A stretch of DNA of 5,486 nucleotides from Alistipes sp. (GTDB lineage Bacteria; Bacteroidota; Bacteroidia; Bacteroidales; Rikenellaceae), in assembly GCA_031285485.1 (NCBI GenBank), contig JAITWC010000012.1, forward strand, positions 1 to 5,486, given 5' to 3'. The notes under the pieces were generated by a model. The model saw only the letters and a list, made by a program, of their open reading frames with translations. It was not told the origin of the DNA and searched no databases. The position numbers and the translations under genes were made by a program. Below, in pieces: positions 1-5,486 of the stretch (positions are counted from its first letter, which is position 1; every line of letters begins with the position of its first letter).

Positions 1-51
1 CGTCACAACGAGGAAGGCCGCGACAGCTATTATCAATGTCAATGTATCCAT
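1..51 (-). CDS. nqrF: Na+-translocating NADH:quinone oxidoreductase subunit F, N-terminal fragment (cut by window edge)
   Basis: Only the first 17 codons are inside the window. They read MDTLTLIIAVAAFLVVT, the start of a hydrophobic helix. NqrF begins with one membrane anchor, followed by a [2Fe-2S] ferredoxin domain and an FAD/NADH-binding reductase domain. It is the NADH entry point of the complex. The ATG lies 4 bases after the nqrE stop codon, with a purine-rich GAAG directly before it. The identification rests on operon order (last gene of nqrABCDEF) and on the membrane-anchor start; the diagnostic domains lie outside the window. Confidence 0.85.
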   Translation of the reverse strand, partial: MDTLTLIIAVAAFLVVT

Positions 52-55
52 CTTC

Positions 56-670
56 TTACAGTTGTATTCCTAAAAACGACATGAACGCGATGCCCATCAG
101 CCCGGTGATTATGAAGGCAATGCCGGGGCCACGGAGCGGCGCGGGTATCTGCGAGTATTCGATCTTTTCGCGGATCGCGGCCATCATCACAATGGCCAGC
201 CACCAGCCTATGCCGCTGCCCACGCCGAACGCAGTAGCCTGCCCAAGGTCGGGATAGGCCCTCTCCTGCATGAAGAGCGACGCCCCCATGATGGCGCAGT
301 TGACGGCGATCAGAGGCAGAAATATACCGAGCTGGTTGTACAGCCCCGGCGCGAACTTCTCGACCACCATCTCCACCAGCTGAACGAACGACGCGATAAC
401 CGCAATGAAGATGATGAAGCTCAGGAACGACAGGTCGATCCCGCCGAGCGACTCCGAGAGCCACTGCAACGCCCCCGGCTTGAGGATATACTCGTTGAGC
501 AGCCAGTTGAGCGGCACGGTCATCGCCATCACGAAGATCACGGCGAGCCCCAACCCGTTGGCGGTCTTGACGCTCTTGCTCACGGCGATGTAGGAACACA
601 TGCCGAAGAAGTAGGCGAACACCATGTTGTCGATAAAGATCGACTTGATAAATATATTCAGACTTTCCAT
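56..670 (-). CDS. nqrE: Na+-translocating NADH:quinone oxidoreductase subunit E
   Basis: A 204-residue, very hydrophobic inner-membrane protein, the usual length for NqrE, with about six membrane helices. NqrD and NqrE are homologous to each other and insert with opposite topology. Together they hold an intramembrane iron centre that passes electrons between NqrF and the NqrC FMN, next to the Na+ pathway. The two expected cysteines are present: Cys25 in FFGMCSYIAVSK and Cys125 in LIAVNCAIMG. The first corresponds to the half-membrane helix of the family. The ATG is 6 bases after the nqrD stop and the gene ends 4 bases before nqrF. RnfA is a close paralogue, but the nqrA-F context and the N-terminal sequence MESLNIFIKSIFIDNMVFAY fit NqrE. 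Confidence 0.97.
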   Translation of the reverse strand: MESLNIFIKSIFIDNMVFAYFFGMCSYIAVSKSVKTANGLGLAVIFVMAMTVPLNWLLNEYILKPGALQWLSESLGGIDLSFLSFIIFIAVIASFVQLVEMVVEKFAPGLYNQLGIFLPLIAVNCAIMGASLFMQERAYPDLGQATAFGVGSGIGWWLAIVMMAAIREKIEYSQIPAPLRGPGIAFIITGLMGIAFMSFLGIQL

Positions 671-676
671 AGGTCG

Positions 677-1315
677 CTACTTTTCTATAAGGTCTTTGTT
701 CGACGAGCGGTGTACCCAGATTATCAGCCCCACGAGTATGAGCGCCATCGGCGGGAGCATCATCAGCCCGTTGTTGGCGTACCATCCGCCGTTCTGAATG
801 TACCACGCCTCGGGCACGATGCGCACTCCCCACAGCGAACCGCTGCCGAAAAGCTCGCGCACGAACCCCAGCATCAACAGGATTACCCCGTACCCCACCC
901 CGTTGGCCACACCGTCGATAAACGCCGGCCACGGTTTGTTGCCGAGCGCGAAAGCCTCCACGCGTCCCATCAGGATACAGTTGGTGATGATCAAGCCCAC
1001 GTATACCGACAGCTGTTTCGACACGTCGTAGACGTAAGCCTTCAGCACCTGGTCGACGAGGATCACAAGGAATGCGATCACCACCAACTGCACGATGATG
1101 CGGATGCGCCCGGGAACGCCCTTCCTCAGCAGCGACATGATGAGGTTGGCAAAAGCCGTCACCACCACCACCGACGCCGTCATCACGAACGCCGGTTTCA
1201 GTTGGGCCGTCACCGCCAGCGCCGAGCAGATACCCAGTATCTGCACCACCACGGGGTTGTCCTTGCTCAGGGGGCCCAGAAAATATTTCCAGTTCTTACT
1301 ACTCAGCGCCTTCAT
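677..1315 (-). CDS. nqrD: Na+-translocating NADH:quinone oxidoreductase subunit D
   Basis: A 212-residue integral membrane protein with about six helices, matching the NqrD family length. Family hallmarks are DNPVVVQILGICSALAVT near the N-terminus, then DQVLKAYVYDVSKQLSVYVG and LIITNCILMGRVEAFA in the middle, and an N-G-V-G-Y-G glycine-rich stretch later on. Cys30 and Cys113 are the expected partners of the two NqrE cysteines in the shared intramembrane iron centre. The start lies inside the end of nqrC (17-base overlap, different frame), which suggests translational coupling of two subunits needed in equal amounts. RnfE is the paralogue in the Rnf complex; the gene order rules it out here. 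Confidence 0.97.
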   Translation of the reverse strand: MKALSSKNWKYFLGPLSKDNPVVVQILGICSALAVTAQLKPAFVMTASVVVVTAFANLIMSLLRKGVPGRIRIIVQLVVIAFLVILVDQVLKAYVYDVSKQLSVYVGLIITNCILMGRVEAFALGNKPWPAFIDGVANGVGYGVILLMLGFVRELFGSGSLWGVRIVPEAWYIQNGGWYANNGLMMLPPMALILVGLIIWVHRSSNKDLIEK

Positions 1316-1949
1316 TGTTTCTCTGTGTTTCGATGTAAGATTTATACTCGGCGAGCGTGGCGCGGATCATGTTCTCCACCGCCCGAGAGGTTATCGTTCC
1401 TCCCGATATGGCGTCCACGGCGTGGTCGTTGCCCCGCGACGCACCCGCGCCTTTCAGCACGGTTATGCCCGTGAGGTTGCCGCCTGCGTCGAACAGTTTC
1501 TTGCCGACGAACTGCCCGGTGAAAGCCGGGGTCGTGATCTCGGCCCCGAGGCCCGGAGTTTCGCCCTTGTGGTCGAACACCACGCCCGAGATCGTGTTCC
1601 AATCCCCTTCGAGCGCGACGTAGCCCCATATCGGCCCCCAGAGTCCGCTGCCGGCGAGGGGAACGATATAGAGATGTTTCCCGTTCGCCCGGCTCTCATA
1701 GAGTTTCAGATCGCCCGCGCCGGGGATTGCTATCTCGGTTATGTTCTCGGCGTAAGCCTTTTCAATCTCCGCCGTGGGGACGCTCGCCCCGATGCTCGCC
1801 AGGATCGCCCCTTTTGTTTCGCGCTCCACGTTGGCGTTCTGCACCGGCCCCAGCACCATCGCCGCCGTGGCTAGCACCGCCGCCACCACGACCACCATCA
1901 CCGTGGCGTAGGTTATAATGTACACACTGCTGTTCTTGTTCACTTTCAT
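1299..1949 (-). CDS. nqrC: Na+-translocating NADH:quinone oxidoreductase subunit C (covalent FMN)
   Basis: A 216-residue protein with one N-terminal membrane helix (about residues 10-33) and a periplasmic FMN-binding domain. Near its C-terminus DAISGGTITSRAVENM matches the flavinylation motif S-G-[AG]-T-x-T. Thr187 is the predicted site of phosphoester-linked FMN, which the flavin transferase ApbE attaches. TPGLGAEI (131-138) and the W-x-P-I-W-G-Y stretch (104-110) are further conserved parts of the domain. It carries electrons from the NqrD/E iron centre to the NqrB FMN. The length is somewhat short compared with about 257 residues in Vibrio. The start codon is 3 bases after the nqrB stop, and the 3' end overlaps nqrD. 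No apbE is in the window, so flavinylation must rely on a gene elsewhere. Confidence 0.97.
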   Translation of the reverse strand: MKVNKNSSVYIITYATVMVVVVAAVLATAAMVLGPVQNANVERETKGAILASIGASVPTAEIEKAYAENITEIAIPGAGDLKLYESRANGKHLYIVPLAGSGLWGPIWGYVALEGDWNTISGVVFDHKGETPGLGAEITTPAFTGQFVGKKLFDAGGNLTGITVLKGAGASRGNDHAVDAISGGTITSRAVENMIRATLAEYKSYIETQRNNEGAE

Positions 1950-1952
1950 CGT

Positions 1953-3128
1953 TTACGCCCTCCTCAGTTTAGTTCTGCGACGAATATTGAATCCCACGAC
2001 GGTGTGGTCGACAAGCGGCGCCATAGCGTTCATAAACAGGATCGCGAGCATCATCCCCTCAGGATAGCCCGGATTCACCACGCGGATCATCACCGCCAGC
2101 GCACCCGTCAGCAGGCCCACTATCACCTTGCCCCAACCGGTCTGTGCCGCCGTCACGGGATCCGTCGCCATAAAGACCGCTCCGAAAGCGAACCCGCCCA
2201 ACAGCAGATGGTAGTAAGCGGGCATCTCCATCACCGGCGAACCGCCGATCAGATTGAACAACAGCCCCATCAACCAGCCTCCCGCAAACACGCTCGCCAT
2301 GACCCGCAGGCTCGCAACACCCGCCACGAGCAGGATCACCGCACCGATGCCGATAGCGATAACCGAAGTCTCGCCTATCGAACCGGGAATAGTCCCCACT
2401 ATCCAGTCCCACACTTTAGGTTCGGCCAGAAAGTCGCCCGCGTTCTCACCGAGTTGCGTGAGCGGCGTCGCACCCGAAAAACCGTCGATATACTCACCAC
2501 CCTTGCCCGCACCGCGAATCCACACCTTGTCGCCCGAAATAAAAGGCGTGTAGGCAAAGAAGACGAACGCCCGAGCCACCAGAGCTGGATTGAAAACATT
2601 CATGCCGCTCCCTCCGAAAACCTCCTTGCAGAAGATCACAGAGAAAGCCACCGCCAACGCCACCATCCACAGCGGCACGTCGATCGGCATAATAAGGGGT
2701 ATCAGCATCCCCGTCACGAAGTACCCTTCGCTCACCTCGTGTCCCCGTTTCTGGGCAAACGCGATCTCGATGCCGAGCCCCACCGCGTAAGATACCACGA
2801 TCAGAGGCAACATCCTCACGAATCCATACCACCAGCAGCCCCAGACCGAAGCCTGCGCCGCAACATCGCCCACGGCGCGGAAGTGTTGCAGTCCCACGTT
2901 GTACATCCCGAACAGCAACGCCGGGATGAGTGCGATCACCACCACAATCAGCGCGCGTTTCAGATCCACCGCGTCGCGAATGTGCGACCCGCGCCGGGTC
3001 ACCGTGTTCGGCAGGAACAGCAGCGTGTCGACGGCGTCGAACAGCGAGTGGAGGAAACCCAGCCGCCCCCCCTTCTCGAACGTCGGCTTAACGCCCTCGA
3101 CCACGTTTCTAATCAATTTCACTATCAT
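1953..3128 (-). CDS. nqrB: Na+-translocating NADH:quinone oxidoreductase subunit B (covalent FMN, quinone/Na+ site)
   Basis: A 391-residue polytopic membrane protein with about ten helices and a cytoplasmic N-terminal stretch of about 55 residues. It carries covalent FMN and, from knowledge of the family, riboflavin, forms part of the Na+ channel and helps pass electrons to quinone. DGFSGATPL contains the flavinylation motif S-G-A-T; Thr221 corresponds to the FMN-threonine (Thr236) of the Vibrio subunit. Other signatures are KEVFGGSGMNVFNPALVARA (168-187), MATDPVTA (320-327) and a C-terminal NPGYPEGMMLAILFMNAMAP (352-371). The start overlaps the nqrA stop in an ATGA arrangement (4 bases shared), a classic translational-coupling junction. 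The homologous RnfD is shorter and sits in a different operon order. Confidence 0.98.
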   Translation of the reverse strand: MIVKLIRNVVEGVKPTFEKGGRLGFLHSLFDAVDTLLFLPNTVTRRGSHIRDAVDLKRALIVVVIALIPALLFGMYNVGLQHFRAVGDVAAQASVWGCWWYGFVRMLPLIVVSYAVGLGIEIAFAQKRGHEVSEGYFVTGMLIPLIMPIDVPLWMVALAVAFSVIFCKEVFGGSGMNVFNPALVARAFVFFAYTPFISGDKVWIRGAGKGGEYIDGFSGATPLTQLGENAGDFLAEPKVWDWIVGTIPGSIGETSVIAIGIGAVILLVAGVASLRVMASVFAGGWLMGLLFNLIGGSPVMEMPAYYHLLLGGFAFGAVFMATDPVTAAQTGWGKVIVGLLTGALAVMIRVVNPGYPEGMMLAILFMNAMAPLVDHTVVGFNIRRRTKLRRA

Positions 3129-4483
3129 GACAATTCTTTAATCATCAAGTTAATACCATTTTGCACAGCCTCCTGCACCTCGGTCTTCGACGGATCGACG
3201 AACTCGCACAGCGCAAGGTCTTCGGGCAGCACCTCGTAGATCCCCAGCGCCTCCATTTTGTCGATATTCCCGGCGATGCACGCCTTCACGAGATACATCG
3301 GGTGGATGTCCATCGGCAGATACTTTTCCCAAATTCCGGTCATCAGCATCGGTCTCTCCCCGCCGTTGACATTCGTGTCGAGGCTGTATTTCTTGCACGG
3401 ACACAACCACGACAGGAAGGTGCGCGACACCGAAAACTTGTTCGTGTTCGGTGCGAACGAGCCGAAGAAGTCGTAGTGATCACCCTCTTCGAGCACCGTT
3501 ATCTGGTTGGAGTAGAAACCCATGAACTCTTCGCGAGTCACGGCCCTGCCGCTCAGGGCGCTGCCGCACACGACGCGCGCGCCACTACCTTTTCGCGGCG
3601 GTTTGATGTTGCTGTTCATCACGAACGACTTGATCTCCGCTCCGCCGATAATTCGCAGATAGTAAGGATTAATCACCTGCGGCCCGCTCATGCACACGAT
3701 CTTGGTCATATCGACCCGGCCCGTCTTGAACAGCCGCCCGATGATGGCGAGGTTCTGCACATCCACCGTCCACACCACGTCGCCCTTTCTGATCGGGTCG
3801 ATGTGGTGGATCTGCACCCCAACGTTACCCGCCGGATGCGGCCCGTCGAAGAAGTGCTGCTCGGCGTTAGTCACCCTGTTGAGCACTCCGTCTGTTCCGG
3901 CCTTGAGTCCAAGATGAACTTTGCCGTCGGTGAGGCGTTTGAGCACCTCGATCCCGGCCTTGAGGTTTTCGAGTTCACCGGCCAAAATAAAATTCATGTC
4001 GGGCGCGCAGGGAGCGCTGTCGAATCCCGACACGAATATCGCCCGCGGCCACTCGCCCACCGTCGCTATGCGTCCGTAAGGTCGCTGAATGAGCATCGGC
4101 CACATGCCGGCACTCATCAACACCCCAGCGACAGCCTCTCGCAAGGCTTTCTCCGGCGCGAGAATTTTAAACTCCAGCGATTCGTTCTTACCGTCGGTCG
4201 CCACGACCACGGCAAGCAGTTTGCGCTTTTCGCCCCGCCGGATCTCAGAAACTACCCCGCTAACTGGCGAGCAAAAGAGCACCTGTTCGGCGGCCTTATC
4301 GAAAAAGAGCGGCGATCCGGCCTTCACGCTGTTTCCCTCCCGGACAAGCAACTTCGGCACGACACCTTCGAAGTCGCCCGGAGCAACCGCGTAAGTGTCC
4401 GATCCGCAGGCTTCGATCAACTTGGGCAGCGGTGTCCCCTGAAGCTGAATATCAAGCCCTTTTCTCAGTTTTATGATTTTCAT
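3125..4483 (-). CDS. nqrA: Na+-translocating NADH:quinone oxidoreductase subunit A
   Basis: A 452-residue cytoplasmic subunit when started at the ATG at 4483, close to the usual 445-450. It sits on NqrB and contributes to quinone reduction, but has no covalent cofactor of its own. The N-terminus MKIIKLRKGLDIQLQG matches the family start. Residues of about 41-60 (VVPKLLVREGNSVKAGSPLF) form a biotinyl-like sandwich shared with RnfC. HPAGNVGVQIHHIDP (about 216-230), GPQVINPYYLR (267-277), GDHYDFFGSF (334-343) and NGGERP (373-378) are family signatures. An in-frame TTG at 4492 would add three residues and has an AGGA 7-8 bases upstream, so it cannot be excluded; the ATG is preferred on codon type and family fit. 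A Cys-Pro-Cys at 361-363 looks unusual for this position, judged from memory of the family. First gene of the operon. Confidence 0.98.
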   Translation of the reverse strand: MKIIKLRKGLDIQLQGTPLPKLIEACGSDTYAVAPGDFEGVVPKLLVREGNSVKAGSPLFFDKAAEQVLFCSPVSGVVSEIRRGEKRKLLAVVVATDGKNESLEFKILAPEKALREAVAGVLMSAGMWPMLIQRPYGRIATVGEWPRAIFVSGFDSAPCAPDMNFILAGELENLKAGIEVLKRLTDGKVHLGLKAGTDGVLNRVTNAEQHFFDGPHPAGNVGVQIHHIDPIRKGDVVWTVDVQNLAIIGRLFKTGRVDMTKIVCMSGPQVINPYYLRIIGGAEIKSFVMNSNIKPPRKGSGARVVCGSALSGRAVTREEFMGFYSNQITVLEEGDHYDFFGSFAPNTNKFSVSRTFLSWLCPCKKYSLDTNVNGGERPMLMTGIWEKYLPMDIHPMYLVKACIAGNIDKMEALGIYEVLPEDLALCEFVDPSKTEVQEAVQNGINLMIKELS

Positions 4484-4538
4484 ATCTTTCAAAAAAATTC
4501 CTTTCCGGATGAAAACGCACGGTTCCGAAAATCCCGCG

Positions 4539-4565
4539 CAAATGTACGCAAAAAACTGTTACAAA
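4539..4565 (-). promoter_or_regulatory. Probable Bacteroidetes-type promoter of the nqrABCDEF operon
   Basis: On the minus strand TACATTTG (4546-4539) is an exact match to the Bacteroidetes primary sigma factor -7 consensus TAnnTTTG. A TTTG at 4565-4562 could serve as the -33 element, but the 15-base spacing looks short for this promoter class, so that half is uncertain. Transcription would start near 4532-4535, giving a leader of roughly 50 bases before the nqrA ATG. This is the only such box seen between the upstream stem-loop and nqrA. Confidence 0.6.
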
Positions 4566-4573
4566 AATAACAG
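4556..4573. promoter_or_regulatory. Operator-like inverted repeat CTGTTA-N6-TAACAG over the nqr promoter
   Basis: CTGTTA and TAACAG are perfect 6-bp inverted arms separated by CAAAAA. The core TGTTA-N6-TAACA has the half-site spacing of Rex operators (TTGTTAA-N4-TTAACAA) and of Crp/Fnr-family sites (TGTGA-N6-TCACA). It lies about 23-40 bases upstream of the predicted transcription start and covers the candidate -33 element, so a bound protein could block RNA polymerase. The symmetry is seen directly; the regulator is inferred. With six bases per arm and no run of T after it, it does not look like a terminator. Confidence 0.45.
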
Positions 4574-4594
4574 CCCCCTTTTTATTTTATAATC

Positions 4595-4667
4595 GGAAAA
4601 ACGAAATCGCGAAATTCCAAAAACGAAATTTGAAAATCGCGGATTGAGGGATGGAAAAACGAAATCG
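4595..4667. repeat. Short direct repeats GGAAAAACGAAATCG upstream of the nqr promoter
   Basis: A 15-base sequence, GGAAAAACGAAATCG, occurs exactly at 4595-4609 and again at 4653-4667. A shorter copy, AAAAACGAAAT, lies between them at 4619-4629. The shared 11-base core starts at 4597, 4619 and 4655, so spacings are 22 and 36 bases. They sit upstream of the -33 region of the nqr promoter. They could be binding sites for a regulator, an A-tract upstream element, or chance similarity in A-rich DNA; the sequence alone does not decide. Confidence 0.55.
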
Positions 4668-4727
4668 GAAATTTCCCACACGCACACAGCACGCGTAACA
4701 CTTCTCAAATCGACCTCAAGGGGTCAA

Positions 4728-4766
4728 CGAAACGGGCGCAAACTGTCATGGTTTGCGCCCGTTTCG
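4728..4766 (-). terminator. Strong stem-loop after the TS-like gene, probable transcription terminator
   Basis: CGAAACGGGCGCAAAC (4728-4743) and GTTTGCGCCCGTTTCG (4751-4766) are perfect 16-bp inverted arms around a 7-base loop. The stem begins 33 bases after the stop codon of the TS-like gene on the minus strand, the right place to end that transcript and insulate nqr. No T-run follows the stem on this strand (it continues TTGACCCC), so it is not a textbook intrinsic terminator. It may instead protect the 3' end of the mRNA or act with another factor. Confidence 0.6.
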
Positions 4767-4799
4767 CGTCTTGGTTGTGGCTGATTTGCGGCCGGTTTG

Positions 4800-5447
4800 T
4801 CACACGTTCAACTCGAACCTCACGCCTTCGTCGCCGTCGAGCAGCCGTCTCGTTCTTTCGACGTTGTTCTCGTAGATATGGACGTTGCCGAGGTTCAGGG
4901 TGATGGACTTGAGCGGCAGGTCTATTTGTCGGGCCATCAGGTAGAGGTGATAGATGTCGGCCGGCAACCCGAGGTTGGCGTCCGAGGAGCGTTGGTAGGC
5001 CGATACGACCAACTCGCCCTCGTCGATCTGAAACTGCACGAGGCTGAGGCACGGCGCCTGATTGCTCTCCGCGTCGGTCGCACCGAGGAACAGTACGTAG
5101 TTCTTGCTGTTGCGCCTCTCCCGGTTGATCCGGGCGACCAACGGCGGGAGCTTCTCTAAATAAGTCGGATAGCTGTTCACTAAGCGCGAGCCGCAATAGT
5201 CCCACCACGTGATCCCGGCTTCACGATATGCGGCCACGTCCCGCTCACCCTCCATAAACAGCCGTAACTCGTCCCGTAGTTTCCGCCGGGCAATGCCGTG
5301 GCCCTCGAAGATGTCGAGCAGGTCGGCGGGGGTCAGCTGCAACCGCTCGTTGAGCAGGTAGCGGATGTCGCCCTTGCGGTTGCATTGCACCTTTCCTTCG
5401 GCGAGGATACGGGCCAGCATCGCGTGGTACTTGTTGGTCTGTCCCAT
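4800..5447 (-). CDS. Thymidylate-synthase-fold protein with dCMP-hydroxymethylase-like Asn-to-Asp change (divergent ThyA homologue)
   Basis: A 215-residue protein recognisable as a thymidylate synthase homologue by hand alignment to E. coli ThyA. E60 in DELRLFMEG matches Glu58, W82 in TWWD matches Trp80, C133 in APCLSLVQF matches the catalytic Cys146, R153-S154 in YQRSSD match Arg166-Ser167, and H190/Y192 in LGNVHIYENN match His207/Tyr209. Asp164 in LGLPADI stands where ThyA has Asn177, the residue reading the pyrimidine ring; T4 dCMP hydroxymethylase also has Asp there. The Arg126-Arg127 pair appears as Lys-Asn, His147 as Leu134, and the protein stops about 35 residues before a normal ThyA C-terminus, without the folate lid. 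It probably acts on a pyrimidine nucleotide, but the substrate is unproven and it is unlikely to be the cell's ordinary dTMP synthase. The ATG is preceded by no clear Shine-Dalgarno, common in Bacteroidetes. Confidence 0.75.
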   Translation of the reverse strand: MGQTNKYHAMLARILAEGKVQCNRKGDIRYLLNERLQLTPADLLDIFEGHGIARRKLRDELRLFMEGERDVAAYREAGITWWDYCGSRLVNSYPTYLEKLPPLVARINRERRNSKNYVLFLGATDAESNQAPCLSLVQFQIDEGELVVSAYQRSSDANLGLPADIYHLYLMARQIDLPLKSITLNLGNVHIYENNVERTRRLLDGDEGVRFELNV

Positions 5448-5459
5448 TGTGAGAAGAGG

Positions 5460-5486
5460 TTACGCTGATAGTTTGTAGAACATCAT
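5460..5486 (-). CDS. C-terminal end of an unidentified upstream gene (partial)
   Basis: On the minus strand the window opens with MMFYKLSA followed by a TAA stop at 5462-5460, 12 bases before the ATG of the TS-like gene. The close spacing suggests an upstream gene in the same transcript. Eight residues are too few to identify a product, and the frame could also be non-coding leader. Confidence 0.3.
   Translation of the reverse strand: MMFYKLSA

Larger units (their letters stand above)
4484..4799. other. AT-rich intergenic regulatory region between the TS-like gene and nqrA
   Basis: About 0.3 kb without a credible gene. It is visibly richer in A and T than the coding DNA on both sides. Read on the minus strand it holds, in order, the stem-loop after the TS-like gene (4766-4728), a 10-bp palindrome GGAAATTTCC (4676-4667), three copies of a short ATTTCGTTTTT motif, an operator-like inverted repeat (4573-4556), a -7 promoter box (4546-4539) and about 50 bases of nqrA leader. 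Long antisense reading frames crossing its edges are extensions of shadow frames. No tRNA or structured RNA was recognised. Confidence 0.8.

Noticed and set aside
39..932. Minus-strand open frame of 297 codons overlapping nqrD and nqrE
   Set aside because: It is an alternative frame of the same strand, Arg-rich and without domain signatures; the nqrD and nqrE frames explain the DNA.
56..3128. Rnf complex (RnfA/D/E/G) as an alternative identity for the membrane subunits
   Set aside because: Gene order A-B-C-D-E-F, an NqrA-type first subunit and the NqrB/NqrC flavinylation motifs fit Na+-NQR; no RnfB or RnfC ferredoxin-type subunit is present.
2004..3239. Long open frame on the plus strand (411 codons) opposite nqrB
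   Set aside because: It has the same antisense-shadow character, with low-complexity His/Arg/Gln composition and no plausible protein features.
3161..4570. Long open frame on the plus strand (469 codons) opposite nqrA
   Set aside because: It is antisense to a confidently identified gene, is rich in His and Arg with no recognisable domain, and arises from the GC-biased third positions of nqrA.
4667..4676. 10-bp palindrome GGAAATTTCC as an operator
   Set aside because: It is short, far from the promoter elements and in AT-rich DNA where such symmetry is common; there is no independent support.
4800..5447. Annotation as ordinary thymidylate synthase (thyA)
   Set aside because: It is too short, has Asp for the uracil-selecting Asn, and lacks the Arg pair and C-terminal lid; a plain thyA label would mislead.

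Overview
The window looks like chromosomal DNA of a bacterium in the Bacteroidetes, probably a GC-rich Bacteroidales member such as the Rikenellaceae/Alistipes group. This is inferred from three things: the Bacteroidetes-like Nqr proteins, a perfect Bacteroidetes-type -7 promoter box (TAnnTTTG), and coding regions much more GC-rich than Bacteroides or Parabacteroides. The taxonomy is a judgement from protein style and base composition, not from a search.

Every gene is on the minus strand, so transcription runs from high to low coordinates. At the right edge, eight terminal codons of an unknown gene (5486-5460) precede a 215-residue thymidylate-synthase-fold protein (5447-4800). A strong 16-bp stem-loop (4766-4728) follows that gene. 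An AT-rich spacer of about 0.3 kb (4799-4484) holds this stem-loop, short direct repeats, a likely operator and the promoter of the next operon.

From 4483 to the left edge lies the operon for the Na+-translocating NADH:quinone oxidoreductase, in the canonical order nqrA-B-C-D-E-F. Its genes overlap or nearly touch, and nqrF is cut off after 17 codons. Together they make the membrane complex that oxidises NADH, reduces quinone and exports Na+. The key residues of the visible subunits are present: the FMN-attachment threonines of NqrB and NqrC, and the four cysteines of the NqrD/NqrE iron site. No apbE (flavin transferase) gene is in the window.

The most interesting item is the thymidylate-synthase-like protein. 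It keeps the catalytic Cys, the essential Glu and the nucleotide-binding His/Tyr, but has Asp in place of the base-reading Asn. T4 dCMP hydroxymethylase has the same change. It also lacks the C-terminal folate lid and the usual Arg pair. A second item is an inverted repeat, TGTTA-N6-TAACA, over the nqr promoter. Its geometry fits a Rex (NADH/NAD+ sensor) or Crp/Fnr-type operator.
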